From contig NZ_PHSU01000032.1 in assembly GCF_002814235.1 (NCBI RefSeq), forward strand, positions 39,097 to 103,096: DNA of 64,000 nt. Reading direction: 5' to 3'. The first letter of the stretch is position 1. Each line of letters starts with the position of its first letter. The translations under genes were made by a program, and so were the position numbers. The stretch comes from Pseudomonas sp. QS1027 (lineage in GTDB: Bacteria; Pseudomonadota; Gammaproteobacteria; Pseudomonadales; Pseudomonadaceae). The notes below the pieces were generated by a model that did no database searches, had not been told where the DNA came from, and worked only from the letters and a program-made list of their open reading frames with translations. Shown in pieces: positions 18,143 through 27,137 of the stretch.

Positions 18143-18236
18143 CCTCGAAAACAAAGAGACTGTCTCAACAAAATGGCGCCAGAGCCCCCACCAAGGTTCA
18201 ATAAGACTTGCCGACGTCGCCAGAAAAACTCCGGGC

Positions 18237-18305
18237 AAAAAAAAGCCCAAGCGGCTGATGGACGCTTGGGGCTTAAAAATGCATAAACCGTGGTAGGTGA
18301 ACGCG
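18237..18305 (-). ncRNA. Candidate small RNA, about 68 nt
   Basis: A good sigma-70-like promoter (-35 TTGTTA, -10 TAATAT) points leftward and is followed after about 68 nt by a strong intrinsic terminator: AAGCCCCAAGCG, a 9-nt loop, CGCTTGGGCTT and eight T residues on the minus strand (T-run 18237-18244). The only frame inside is a 3-codon ATG-CAT-TTT. This is the architecture of a free-standing sRNA. It does not match any sRNA I can recall (CrcZ, RsmX/Y/Z, PrrF, ErsA). Confidence 0.45.
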
Positions 18306-18310
18306 ACGCG

Positions 18311-18340
18311 ATATTAACCCACTGCGACAATCTGTAACAA
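18311..18340 (-). promoter_or_regulatory. Promoter of the candidate sRNA
   Basis: On the minus strand, TTGTTA (18340-18335) and TAATAT (18316-18311) are separated by 18 bp. The predicted start is near 18305. Confidence 0.45.
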
Positions 18341-18545
18341 GATGTTTTTTAGATTCCTATTGACATAACCCCTTCAATAACCACATGTTTTTCATGGTTT
18401 GGGGTGAACCAGAATGGGGCACAAACACTGGCTTTTTAGTCCCGAAAGAGTCCGTCGAATGCGTTGATATCACCCACAAGAGTATTTGCTTCGCCAACCG
18501 GGGACGGCGACAATTGCCGTTCCATTTTCTTTCGAGGTTTGCAAC

Positions 18546-18893
18546 ATGCGTAAAGCACTTACCGTCCTGGCCCTCAGCGCCCTGTTTGCCCAAGGCGCCA
18601 TGGCGGCAGGCGGCACACAGGCCGCGGTCGGCGGTGGTCTGGGCGGCGCCCTGGGCAACGTATTGGGCCAGAAGATGGGCGGCAGCACCGGCGCAGCACT
18701 CGGCGCAGGTCTGGGCGGCGCGGCCGGTGGTGCGGTAGCGGCCAAGAAAGGCAAGAAAACCAAAGCCGCCATTGGCGGTGGCCTCGGCGCAGCCGGTGGT
18801 TCGCTGCTGGGCAACCAGTTGGGCGGCAAGACCGGAGGAGCCATCGGCGCCGGCCTCGGCGGCGCGGCCGGTGGCGCCCTGGGCGGCAAGTAA
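18546..18893 (+). CDS. Secreted glycine-zipper protein
   Basis: A 115-residue protein: Sec signal MRKALTVLALSALFAQGAMA, then a mature part almost entirely of Gly/Ala repeats (GGGLGGALGN, GAALGAGLGGAAGG) interrupted by one basic patch, AKKGKKTKAA. The G-x-x-x-G periodicity is that of glycine-zipper membrane-associating proteins found in the periplasm or outer membrane. The start at 18546 gives a clean signal peptide and has CGAGG upstream. The function is unknown; small glycine-zipper proteins of Pseudomonas often respond to envelope stress. It stands alone. Confidence 0.75.
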   Translation: MRKALTVLALSALFAQGAMAAGGTQAAVGGGLGGALGNVLGQKMGGSTGAALGAGLGGAAGGAVAAKKGKKTKAAIGGGLGAAGGSLLGNQLGGKTGGAIGAGLGGAAGGALGGK

Positions 18894-18904
18894 CATACGG
18901 TCAT

Positions 18905-18995
18905 TGTAGGAGCAGGCTTGCTGGCGACGGCGTTCTTTCAGACGACAGCGATGTCGACCATCAGATCGCATCGCCAGCAAGTCGGCTCCTACAGG
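18905..18995. repeat. Paired REP elements
   Basis: GTAGGAGCAGGCTTGCTGGC and the inverted GCCAGCAAGTCGGCTCCTAC bracket a 50-bp spacer between the convergent glycine-zipper and OprD-family genes. Confidence 0.82.
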
Positions 18996-19022
18996 GGTTT
19001 GCGGTGTTTTCAGGAACGTCGC

Positions 19023-20297
19023 TTACCACAAGGCCTTGGTATAAGTGAGCAATATCCGGGTCTCGTCGGCGTCCCGGCTGAACGACGAACGGTACGTCGC
19101 ATTGCGCAACCGCAATGCCAGGTTCTTGAACGCCCCACTCTGGATCATATAACGCACCTCGGTGTTGCGCTCCCACTCCTGACCCCTGCCTGAAACACCC
19201 GGCATTTGGGCATGGTCGCCAGAAATATAGCGGCTCATGAAGGTCAATCCGGGAATGCCCATCGACTCGAAATCGTAATCGTAACGCGCTTGCCAGGAGC
19301 GCTCCTTCGCCTCGGCAAAATCGCCGATCTGGGCAAAGTTCACCAGGTACGCGTCACTGCCTTCTATGTAGGGAAAGGCGCTGGCCCCCGACATACGCTG
19401 GTAACCCAGGCTGACCTTGTGCCCACCCTGTCCGTAGCCGAACATGCCATTGAGCGCCTGGTTGTCGATTTTTCCACCTCGGGCAGCGCCTTGGTCCTCA
19501 CTCGCAAAAAACCGCAGATCGGCGCTCAACGTACCGGACGCCAGGGGTCGGCTGGCAATCAACCCGAGAAAATGCTGCCGGTAGACATCGCTCAACCCGG
19601 CGTAGTGATAGCTGAACTTGAGATCATCACCCAGCTTGCGGTCAAAACCGGCAAGGTGCAGTCGGCCGCCCGGGGCGTTACGGGTAAACCGGTTGTTCTT
19701 GTTGTTCAGGGCGATGTCTTCATAACTCGTATCATTGCGCCCCTTCACTTTGTCCAATTGGGCCGCGGTCACCACCAGATCAGGAAACTCCCGGGAAGTC
19801 AGCATCAAGCCCTCGAACGACTGCGGCAGAATCATGCCATCGTTGGGCCGTAGCGTAGGCAACGAAGGGATCAGCGCCCCGGCCTTCAGCTCGGTCGCGG
19901 AAACTTTCAGCTTGGCCGTCAGCCCCAGCTTGCCGTACTGCGCCGCAGCACGCCCATCAGAGCGGACCGGCAGCAGGCCACTCCCCGCCCGCTCGGGACT
20001 GGAGTCCAGGCGGATGCCCAGCATACCCAACGCGTCCACACCGAAACCCACCACTCCCGGGGTGTAGCCCGACTCCAGCTTCAGCATCAGGCCTTGCGCC
20101 CATTCGTCGCGCCTGGATTGCAAACTGGAAGGACCATCACGGAAGTCGCGATTGAAATACACATTGCGCGTTTCGAAAGAGGCATGGGAGTCGCCGAAGA
20201 AATCCGCGCGAGCCCAGGCACTGAACCCCGTCAGGGCCACCGCGCCAGCCAGGACCGGCAGGCCCTTGGCGCTTGCGGCATGGATGAAGACGCTCAC
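19023..20297 (-). CDS. OprD-family outer-membrane porin
   Basis: A 424-residue substrate-specific porin. After an N-terminal signal ending near AWARA it has the OprD opening FFGDSHASFETRNVYFNRDF, then RDEWAQGLMLKLESGYTPGV, and ends in an aromatic residue (LTYTKALW). The start is GTG at 20297, overlapping the TGA of the YdcZ-type gene and preceded by AAGGAG. It closes an operon with an amidohydrolase and a small membrane protein, and probably brings the amidohydrolase substrate into the periplasm. Confidence 0.9.
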   Translation of the reverse strand: MSVFIHAASAKGLPVLAGAVALTGFSAWARADFFGDSHASFETRNVYFNRDFRDGPSSLQSRRDEWAQGLMLKLESGYTPGVVGFGVDALGMLGIRLDSSPERAGSGLLPVRSDGRAAAQYGKLGLTAKLKVSATELKAGALIPSLPTLRPNDGMILPQSFEGLMLTSREFPDLVVTAAQLDKVKGRNDTSYEDIALNNKNNRFTRNAPGGRLHLAGFDRKLGDDLKFSYHYAGLSDVYRQHFLGLIASRPLASGTLSADLRFFASEDQGAARGGKIDNQALNGMFGYGQGGHKVSLGYQRMSGASAFPYIEGSDAYLVNFAQIGDFAEAKERSWQARYDYDFESMGIPGLTFMSRYISGDHAQMPGVSGRGQEWERNTEVRYMIQSGAFKNLALRLRNATYRSSFSRDADETRILLTYTKALW

Positions 20298-20764
20298 GGC
20301 AGCAACTCCTTCAGACGGTCACCGAAGAGCGTCAGGGCAACCCCAAGCAAAACCACGCTGGCACCGACGATTTTCAAGGTCGCGGCAGGCCGCACCGCAC
20401 TGCCGAGCCAGCCGAAATGGTCAATCGCCACCGAGGACAGCAACTGGCCGGCGATCACCAGGACCAGCAGGTTCGCCAAACCGATGCGCGGCGCCAGCCA
20501 GACCGTGCAGAAAATCGCCCCGGCACCGAGCACCCCGCCCACCAATCGCCAGCCCGGCTGGCTCGGAATCACATTGAGGGAATCGCCCAAGCCACCGCGA
20601 AAGAAAGCAAGGACACCCAGCACCAGCATGCCGGTGAAGAAGGAATAGAAAGCGGCCGCCAGGGTATTGCCTGTCATGGCCCCAGCCAGTTGGCTGTTGA
20701 CCGCCGCTTGCAGCGCTATCGCGATGCCGGCCAGGAAGGCCAGCGCAAAGGACATCAGGAACAT
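20294..20764 (-). CDS. YdcZ/DUF606-type small-membrane transporter
   Basis: A 156-residue hydrophobic protein with five predicted helices and family sequence GIAIALQAAVNSQLAGAM and FFTGMLVLGVLAFFRGG. It belongs to the drug/metabolite transporter superfamily group formerly called DUF606. I prefer the ATG at 20764, which has GGAGGTGG seven bases upstream, over the ATG at 20779 that overlaps the amidohydrolase stop. It may export a product or import the substrate of the operon. Confidence 0.82.
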   Translation of the reverse strand: MFLMSFALAFLAGIAIALQAAVNSQLAGAMTGNTLAAAFYSFFTGMLVLGVLAFFRGGLGDSLNVIPSQPGWRLVGGVLGAGAIFCTVWLAPRIGLANLLVLVIAGQLLSSVAIDHFGWLGSAVRPAATLKIVGASVVLLGVALTLFGDRLKELLP

Positions 20765-20778
20765 GACGGCCACCTCCA

Positions 20779-22182
20779 TCAGTGGGAATGCAGGGGAGAA
20801 AAATCTTCCGCAAAAGGATCCGGGGTGTAACCGGCGGCCGCGAACAGGTACTCACGGGACTCTTCGGTTGCCAGTTCCAGTTGCGGGCGATCCACCCCCA
20901 GCACCACACCAGCCTGCTTGCGAATCCGCCCGGCGATGATCACGGTGTCGATATCGCCGCGCTCCGCGGCATGGACCACCGTGCCCAGCGCATTGTTGGA
21001 CGGATAGAGGCTGAGGTTGTCGGTGCGGATCATCACGATGTCCGCCTGCTTGCCCGGTGTAAGACTGCCGATGCGCGAGTCGAGTCCGGCGCACGCCGCA
21101 CCGTCGAGAGTCGCGGCCTTGAGCAATTGCCGGGTACTCACCAGATCGGGCACGGAAGACTTGCCGTGAAAACGTGCGCTATGAGCCGCGGCGCGTTGCA
21201 GATAGAAAGCCACGCGCATTTCACCGAACATGTCGCCGCCGTAGGAGCTTTCGTTATCGACGCTCAGGCCCGGGTTCATCCCGTGGTCGACAGCCTTCTG
21301 CCAGGCGAACACCCCGTCCTCAAGACCGTAGTGCGCGTCGGAACGCGGGCAGACATTGACCTTCACCCCGGCGTTGCGCAGGATCGACCAGCCGTGGTCC
21401 GGCAGGCAGGTGCAGTGGTTGAAGATATTGTCCGGACCCAGCAGGCCCTCTTCGTGCAGCGCTTCAAGTTCACTGGCCATACCGGCACCGAAGAACTCGG
21501 TAACGATATTCAGGCCCAGCTCGCGGGCCACCGCCCATTGCTCGCGGTCGATCTGCGACATCATTGCCAGGGTCACCAGCGAGTCGTCACCGCTTGCATA
21601 CTTGCCCTTCAAGCGACGCAGGTCACCGGGCCACTGGGCCGAGTCCCATTCGCCGGACAATGGCGCACCCGGCGCATGCACCGCGCGGATGCCAGCGTCC
21701 TGCAGGGCTTCGATGGCTGCATCGGAGTGCGCGCCACTACGGGCATTGTGAGAGTTGTCGATGATGGTGGTGATGCCGGCATTGATGCAGCCCAGGGCGG
21801 TCAGCATGTTGCCCACGTACATGTCCTGGGGCCGGTAGTACTTGGCGAAGGAAAAGTGCGTGGCGTTGCAATAGTCTTCCAGGGACGGAGAGTCCGGGTT
21901 GATGCGCCGCAACTGGCCTTCCCAGGCATGGCGATGGGTGTCGACCATCCCGGGAATGACGATCATGCCCTTGGCGTCAATGATATCGGCCCCCTCGGCG
22001 CTGAGGTTGACGCCGACTTCGACGATCTCGGTGCCACGGATCAAAACGTCACCCTCGACGAAGTTACCCAGTTGATCATCCAGGGTGACGACCATTCCGC
22101 CCTTGAGTAGCAGAAGGCGATGTTGATCGGGCAAAGGCGCGAGGGCTGAGTTCAGCAGGTCAAAATGAGCGGGGAATGACAT
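20779..22182 (-). CDS. Amidohydrolase, TrzA/AtzA/cytosine-deaminase-like
   Basis: A 467-residue metal-dependent hydrolase of the amidohydrolase superfamily. The N-terminal metal motif is PGMVDTHRHAWEG, a conserved His follows in FNHCTCLPDHGW, and a conserved Asp lies in GLSVDNESS. The C-terminal small beta-domain ends with the usual GSLTPGKQADIVMI. Relatives deaminate or dechlorinate s-triazines, S-adenosylhomocysteine or related nitrogen heterocycles. AAGGAAC precedes the ATG at 22182. It is divergent from a LysR gene and co-transcribed with a YdcZ-type protein and an OprD porin, consistent with uptake and deamination of a heterocycle. Confidence 0.88.
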   Translation of the reverse strand: MSFPAHFDLLNSALAPLPDQHRLLLLKGGMVVTLDDQLGNFVEGDVLIRGTEIVEVGVNLSAEGADIIDAKGMIVIPGMVDTHRHAWEGQLRRINPDSPSLEDYCNATHFSFAKYYRPQDMYVGNMLTALGCINAGITTIIDNSHNARSGAHSDAAIEALQDAGIRAVHAPGAPLSGEWDSAQWPGDLRRLKGKYASGDDSLVTLAMMSQIDREQWAVARELGLNIVTEFFGAGMASELEALHEEGLLGPDNIFNHCTCLPDHGWSILRNAGVKVNVCPRSDAHYGLEDGVFAWQKAVDHGMNPGLSVDNESSYGGDMFGEMRVAFYLQRAAAHSARFHGKSSVPDLVSTRQLLKAATLDGAACAGLDSRIGSLTPGKQADIVMIRTDNLSLYPSNNALGTVVHAAERGDIDTVIIAGRIRKQAGVVLGVDRPQLELATEESREYLFAAAGYTPDPFAEDFSPLHSH

Positions 22183-22226
22183 GACAGTTCCTTCGGTGGC
22201 ACGGGCAGGATCGCCGATTGAGCGCA

Positions 22227-22255
22227 TTGTCCGACCCGCACCTTTTATTTAGAAT
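22227..22255 (+). promoter_or_regulatory. Promoter of the LysR gene at 22296
   Basis: TTGTCC (22227-22232) and TAGAAT (22250-22255) are separated by exactly 17 bp, giving a start about 35 bp before the ATG. It lies in the 113-bp region shared with the divergent amidohydrolase operon. Confidence 0.5.
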
Positions 22256-22295
22256 ACGGAACTTTCTTCAAGCATTATGAAGGAGCGCATATATA

Positions 22296-23189
22296 ATGCG
22301 CGATCAGGAATTCGCCAACCTCAAGGCCTTTTTCGCGGTGGCCCAGGCGCGCAATTTTTCCCGTGCGGCCCAGTCGCTCGGCGTCTCGGCATCCGCCCTG
22401 AGCCAGACCATCAAGGGCCTGGAAGAACGCCTGGGGGTGCGCTTGCTGAACCGGACGACCCGCAGCGTGTCGACCACGGAAGCCGGTGCCCGCCTGTTCG
22501 AACGTCTGCGCAGCGTTTTCGCCGACCTGGAGTCAGCACTGGAGGCGCTCAACGAATACCGCGACACCCCCATCGGCACGCTGCGTATCAGTGCTCCGCA
22601 AGTGGCGATGCTGCACTTTATCCAGCCGATCCTGCCGGCCTTCCAGGCCGCCTACCCGGACATCCAGCTCGAACTGACCACCGACGACAGCACCACCGAC
22701 ATCGTCGCCCAAGGCCATGATGCGGCCATCCGCCTGGGGGAATTCATCGAGCAGGACATGGTCGCCCTCAGGCTCAGCGAGCCGCTGACCCAGATTGCCG
22801 TGGCCTCGCCCAAATACTTGCAGCTCCGCGGCCGCCCCCAGACGCCGGTGGAATTGCTGCAACACAGTTGTGTGAACTGGCGCCGCGCCGGTGAGTCCGG
22901 GCTGTACAAGTGGCGTTTTTTCAACAACGGCACGCCGTTCGAACTCAGCGTCAAGGGCTCCCTGGTGGTGAGCGATTGTGCCGTGGCGCTGCAATCGGCG
23001 GTCGATGGCCTGGGTATCACCGTGTGGATTCGCGAGTGGCTCAAGACCGAACTGGACAGCGGCGCGCTGGTGCCGCTGCTGGAGGAATGGTCGACGCCCT
23101 TCCCCAGCTTCTACCTGTACTACCCGAGCAACCGGCAGATGTCTTCGGCGCTGCAGGTATTCATCGCCGCCTTGCGCCAGCAGCACTGA
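22296..23189 (+). CDS. LysR-family regulator
   Basis: A 297-residue LysR protein, MRDQEFANLKAFFAVAQARN, with helix-turn-helix FSRAAQSLGVSASALSQTIK and the CrgA-subgroup phrase LLNRTTRSVSTTEAG. AAGGAGCG precedes the ATG. Divergent from the amidohydrolase/YdcZ/OprD operon, it is the likely regulator of that operon. Confidence 0.9.
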   Translation: MRDQEFANLKAFFAVAQARNFSRAAQSLGVSASALSQTIKGLEERLGVRLLNRTTRSVSTTEAGARLFERLRSVFADLESALEALNEYRDTPIGTLRISAPQVAMLHFIQPILPAFQAAYPDIQLELTTDDSTTDIVAQGHDAAIRLGEFIEQDMVALRLSEPLTQIAVASPKYLQLRGRPQTPVELLQHSCVNWRRAGESGLYKWRFFNNGTPFELSVKGSLVVSDCAVALQSAVDGLGITVWIREWLKTELDSGALVPLLEEWSTPFPSFYLYYPSNRQMSSALQVFIAALRQQH

Positions 23190-23205
23190 ACCCGAGCGGA
23201 ACGGA

Positions 23206-24393
23206 TCAGGCGGTTTGCAGCACCTGCGTTTCGGAAGGCGTCCGGTAGAGCAGCGACTTCACCACGATCACCAGCAAGGACAACGCCGCGAACAGCAAGC
23301 CACAGGCGATCGTACCCGGCAGGCCATAGGCATTGATGAACAGGCCACCGACCCAGGCGCCGATGGCAATCCCCGCATTGGCCGCCGACACATACAGGCT
23401 GGTGGCGAACGAATGGGCTTCAGGGGCGGCACTGGTCAACCACATCTGGGTGATGACCATGCCACTGGTATGAATCGCCCCCCAGACGAACACGATCGGC
23501 AGCATCGACCAAAGCGAAGCGCTGCCGAAGCAGTAGAGCATCCCGTAGGCCAGGCTCAGCAGGATCGGAAACAGCAGCACAGTCCTGACCAGGTGACGGG
23601 CCAGCGCCCTGCCCGCCAGCATATTCCCCAGCACCCCACCGACGCCGAAGACCACCAGCAGCAGGCTGATGGTCTCTCCCCCAAGGCCGGTCTGGCTTTT
23701 CAGGTACTCGGCGGCATAGCTGTAGACCGCGAACTTGGTGGTGAACACCAGCAGCGTACCGATGATCGCCAACCACACTGGCGGTTTGCGCAGGATCGAC
23801 AGCTGACTGGCGAAACTTTCCGGCGCGGCGACCTGGCGCGGCAACCGCAGCCACAAGCCCAGTCCCGCCAGGAAGGTGGCCACGGCGCAGAACAGGATCG
23901 AAGTCTCATAGGAAAAACGTCCGGCCACCCAGGCGGTAATCGGGATGCCGAACACCAGGCCGAGGGTCGTGCCGATAAAGGCCACGGTGCTCGCATGGGC
24001 GGCGCGCGCCCTGGGATAGAGCGAAATAGCCGCTGCGAACGCCGCCGAAAAGAACACCGGATGCAGCATCGCCGGCACGATGCGCAGGGCCATCAGCGTC
24101 GAGTAGTTCGGCGCATAGGCCGACAAGACACTGCACAGGGAAAAGCACAAGAGCGCCCCGACCAGCACCTTCTTGCGCTCGAAGCGGGAAAACACCAGCA
24201 CCAGGAACGGGCCGCAAGCCGCCACGATAAACGCGAACAGGCTCATCAGCAGGCCGGCCTGGGCCACCGTCACGCCGAAGCGTTCGACGATCAGCGGCAG
24301 GATGCCGACCACGCCCAGTTCCAGGGTATAGAGGCCGAACAGCCCGAGCATGATAAAGGGCATGACGCTCATGGGTTTGATCGAACGAGTCAT
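23206..24393 (-). CDS. MFS transporter, DHA1/AraJ-type
   Basis: A 395-residue twelve-helix carrier with the antiporter-like motif GPFLVLVFSRFERKKVLVGA. Short cytosolic loops and this motif place it with sugar-efflux/drug-efflux DHA1 proteins. It overlaps the upstream dehydrogenase gene by 4 bp. Together with the LysR gene at 25617 it resembles the three-gene LysR/reductase/exporter modules that respond to reactive electrophiles or antibiotics. Confidence 0.87.
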   Translation of the reverse strand: MTRSIKPMSVMPFIMLGLFGLYTLELGVVGILPLIVERFGVTVAQAGLLMSLFAFIVAACGPFLVLVFSRFERKKVLVGALLCFSLCSVLSAYAPNYSTLMALRIVPAMLHPVFFSAAFAAAISLYPRARAAHASTVAFIGTTLGLVFGIPITAWVAGRFSYETSILFCAVATFLAGLGLWLRLPRQVAAPESFASQLSILRKPPVWLAIIGTLLVFTTKFAVYSYAAEYLKSQTGLGGETISLLLVVFGVGGVLGNMLAGRALARHLVRTVLLFPILLSLAYGMLYCFGSASLWSMLPIVFVWGAIHTSGMVITQMWLTSAAPEAHSFATSLYVSAANAGIAIGAWVGGLFINAYGLPGTIACGLLFAALSLLVIVVKSLLYRTPSETQVLQTA

Positions 24394-25421
24394 TTCGATG
24401 CCAGCGCAAAGTCGATCACGACCTTGCCGAACGCGCCACGGTTCAGGTGCGCGAACGCCTCGGGGACTTGCGCGAAGGCGTAGGTGGCATCGATCACCGG
24501 CTTGATCCCGTGGTGATCGATCATCCGTACCAGATCTTCCAGCGCACGACGCGGCCCTACCGCCACCGCAACAATCGACGCGCGGCTGCCCAGCAGCGGC
24601 ATGATCGGAGTGCGTAACTCATCGGACTCCAGCAGGCCGATAATGGAAACCCGGCCACCGGGGACCACCGCTTGCAGGGAGCGCCCCAGGTTGTCGCCAC
24701 CGGCCATTTCCAGTACATGATCGGCGCCGCGACCGTCGGTCAGCTCCAGCACTGCCGTTTGCCATTCAGGCGTGGTGGTGCGATTGATGCCATGGCTGGC
24801 ACCGAGCTTGAGCGCCTCGGTGATCTTCGCGTCACTGCTGCTGGTGACAATCACCTTCGCGCCACTGGCAGCTGCCAACTGCACGGCGAACAACGAAACA
24901 CCGCCGGTGCCCTGGACCACCACGGTCTGCCCGGCATGCAAGTGCCCCAACTCGATCAGCGCCATCCAGGCGGTCAAAGCGGCGATGGGCAGCGTGCTGG
25001 CCTCCACCGGGGTCAGGTTTTTCGGCGCGCGGACACACCACTCGGCCGGCGTCGTGACGTACTGCGCGAGCATCCCTTGAATCGGCCCGCCCTGGGTCGG
25101 CATTTCGGCCCAGGTCTTTGGATTACCATCGATCCAGTTGGTAATGTAGGTGGAGATGACACGCTCGCCTACACTGAAACGAGTGACGCCCTCTCCCACC
25201 GCGACAACGGTCCCGGCCATATCGGAGGCCGGGGTGAACGGAAAGGCCAGGGCCGCCGTCATGCCATTCTCGACCACTTGGGTATCACGGTAGTTGAGCG
25301 ACACTGCTTCGATTTTGACCAGGATTTCCCCGGCTTTCGGGACAGGACGCGGCATAGCAGCCAGCTCCAGGTTATCCAGGCCGAACGAGGAAATTTCCCA
25401 GCGGTTCATGACTTCGGACAT
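24390..25421 (-). CDS. NAD(P)-dependent alcohol dehydrogenase / quinone oxidoreductase (MDR superfamily)
   Basis: A 343-residue medium-chain dehydrogenase/reductase. The GroES-like N-terminal half is followed by a Rossmann fold with VVVQGTGGVSLFAVQLAAAS. The Cys and His residues that bind catalytic zinc in classic ADHs are not in their usual places (the family sequence here is SLNYRDTQVV), so it is probably a zinc-free enoyl or quinone reductase. It is divergent from a LysR gene and overlaps the MFS gene. Two start codons are possible (25421 and 25409); neither has a strong ribosome-binding site. Confidence 0.82.
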   Translation of the reverse strand: MSEVMNRWEISSFGLDNLELAAMPRPVPKAGEILVKIEAVSLNYRDTQVVENGMTAALAFPFTPASDMAGTVVAVGEGVTRFSVGERVISTYITNWIDGNPKTWAEMPTQGGPIQGMLAQYVTTPAEWCVRAPKNLTPVEASTLPIAALTAWMALIELGHLHAGQTVVVQGTGGVSLFAVQLAAASGAKVIVTSSSDAKITEALKLGASHGINRTTTPEWQTAVLELTDGRGADHVLEMAGGDNLGRSLQAVVPGGRVSIIGLLESDELRTPIMPLLGSRASIVAVAVGPRRALEDLVRMIDHHGIKPVIDATYAFAQVPEAFAHLNRGAFGKVVIDFALASK

Positions 25422-25616
25422 GACAGTGATCTCGGTTGATGAGCGATATGGTGATCATAAGAGCCCTCAAGACTTCGATTAAGTGGGTACAAGATCCGCT
25501 ATCTGCGGAGGTTTTATTCCGCAATAAGGTTAGGATAGCTAGCCGGCCGCCCCGCAATCAGGTCTGTGCGACAGAGCAAAAAAGCAGGATTCAAGGTCGA
25601 TGGTCGAGAGTGAAAA

Positions 25617-26510
25617 ATGGATAGCTTGAGCAGCTTGAATGTCTTCGTATCCGTGGCGCAGACCCGTAGTTTTGTCGCCACCGGCCGCCTGCTGGGGGTA
25701 TCCGCCTCGGCCATCGGCAAGAGCATCGTGCGGCTGGAGGAACGCTTCGGCGTGCGCCTGTTCAACCGCAGCACGCGCAGCGTCACCCTGACCGAGGAAG
25801 GCTCGCGTTTCCTCGAACGCAGCCTGCGCATCCTGGCCGAAATCGAAGCCGCCGAGGCCGAGTTCTCGCAGACCACGACGGCCCCCAGCGGACGCCTGAA
25901 GATCAGCCTGCCGCTGGTCGACGAGCCCTTTCTGCCGGTCCTGGCCCAGTTCAAGAAAGCCTATCCGGCCATCGACCTGGACCTGACCTTCGACGATCGC
26001 CGGGTCGATGTCATCGAAGAAGGCTACGACGCGGTGATTCGCAGCGGCGAAGTCCCCGACTCCAGCCTGACCTCCCGCCATATCGGCACGTATCAAATGA
26101 TCCTGGTGGGCTCGCCGGACTATTTCGAAAAATACGGTGTACCCCAGTCGCCCATCGACCTGATACGGCACAGCTGTATTCAATTTCGCTTCCCCAACAC
26201 CGGCAAGTTGCAGGTCTGGCCATTGACCCGCGAAGCCCAGGACATCGATCTGCAACTGCCCACCTCGATGGTCTGCAACAATCTGGAAGCGCGCATCGTG
26301 TTCGCCGTGCAGGGGATCGGCATCGCCTACCTGCCGGACTTCGCCATCCGCGAATGGCTGGAGCGCGGGAAGCTGGTCAAGGTCCTTGAGGACTGTTCCG
26401 AGTCCGGCGTCTACCGGCTGATGTGGCCTTCCGGCAAATACCCGTCGCTGAAGCTGCGGGTGTTCATCGACTTCCTGAAGGCCCATCTGTTTCCCGAACA
26501 ACGCCCGTAG
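25617..26510 (+). CDS. LysR-family regulator
   Basis: A 297-residue LysR regulator of the CrgA/DsdC-like group: MDSLSSLNVFVSVAQTRSF, helix-turn-helix TGRLLGVSASAIGKSIVRL and the phrase LFNRSTRSVTLTEEG. It is divergent from the MDR/MFS pair across 195 bp and is their presumed regulator. Confidence 0.9.
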   Translation: MDSLSSLNVFVSVAQTRSFVATGRLLGVSASAIGKSIVRLEERFGVRLFNRSTRSVTLTEEGSRFLERSLRILAEIEAAEAEFSQTTTAPSGRLKISLPLVDEPFLPVLAQFKKAYPAIDLDLTFDDRRVDVIEEGYDAVIRSGEVPDSSLTSRHIGTYQMILVGSPDYFEKYGVPQSPIDLIRHSCIQFRFPNTGKLQVWPLTREAQDIDLQLPTSMVCNNLEARIVFAVQGIGIAYLPDFAIREWLERGKLVKVLEDCSESGVYRLMWPSGKYPSLKLRVFIDFLKAHLFPEQRP

Positions 26511-26650
26511 TTTCCGGCGCCTGCCCAGTATCGATCACGCTGATATCCGCTATTGGCAAGGATCCGTTCTATTGCAGGCGATGCCGTTCGTAAAATGGCG
26601 CCACTGCCTCACTACCGTCAGGTGAGGGGGATGTCTTTCCGGAGACCGCC

Positions 26651-26932
26651 ATGAAATACCTTCTGTTTGTCCTGCTATCGCTGTTCAGCCTGGTTGCCAC
26701 CGCCCAAGGCGATGCGACCGCTGCTCCCCAAGGCCAGGGTGCAACCGCCAGCGCCAACGCCGAACCCTATGACTATTCCGAAGACCTCGACATGGCCAAG
26801 GCCGTGCGCGCCGACAGCGCCGCCGCGTCCGATTGTGGTCCGGTACAGGGGCACGTGATCTACGTCGACGGCCAGGGCGTGCGCCACGAAATGAACTTTA
26901 TCCGCCTGGGCAACGCCTGCCAGCACGGCTGA
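26651..26932 (+). CDS. DUF2790 small secreted protein
   Basis: A 93-residue protein with a signal peptide (MKYLLFVLLSLFSLVATAQ) and the Pseudomonas DUF2790 fold: PYDYSEDLDMAKAV, then a two-cysteine domain (C in SDCGPVQGHVIYVDG and C in LGNACQHG) that is probably disulfide-bonded. Family members are periplasmic and of unknown function, and many are induced by metals or stress. An inverted repeat CCTCAC...GTGAGG lies upstream at 26607-26627, and CCGGAGACC forms its ribosome-binding site. Confidence 0.85.
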   Translation: MKYLLFVLLSLFSLVATAQGDATAAPQGQGATASANAEPYDYSEDLDMAKAVRADSAAASDCGPVQGHVIYVDGQGVRHEMNFIRLGNACQHG

Positions 26933-26946
26933 TCACCCTCCCCTTT

Positions 26947-27028
26947 TGGGAACCGGCTTGCTGGCGATGACGGCCGGATAGTCGACGCAGGGTTTGCGGG
27001 CCTCATCGCCGGCAAGCCGGCTCCCACA
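26947..27028. repeat. Paired REP elements
   Basis: GGGAACCGGCTTGCTGGCGA and, inverted, TCGCCGGCAAGCCGGCTCCC, the same family as the copies at 425 and 18905 but with GGGAACC in place of GTAGGAGCC. They lie between the DUF2790 gene and hxlR. Confidence 0.8.
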
Positions 27029-27137
27029 CGGTTCGGTACTGCTCTCAAGATCCCATGCCCCCGTGTGCCCCCCATCCAGCCCGAACCTTCCCTCTGCCCA
27101 CCTCCCCCCTCGCCTGAAAATACTTGCAAGGAGTGAC

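Noticed and set aside
18361..18388. Promoter TTGACA at 18360 for the glycine-zipper gene
   Set aside because: The -35 is perfect but the hexamer at 17 bp (ACATGT) is a poor -10.
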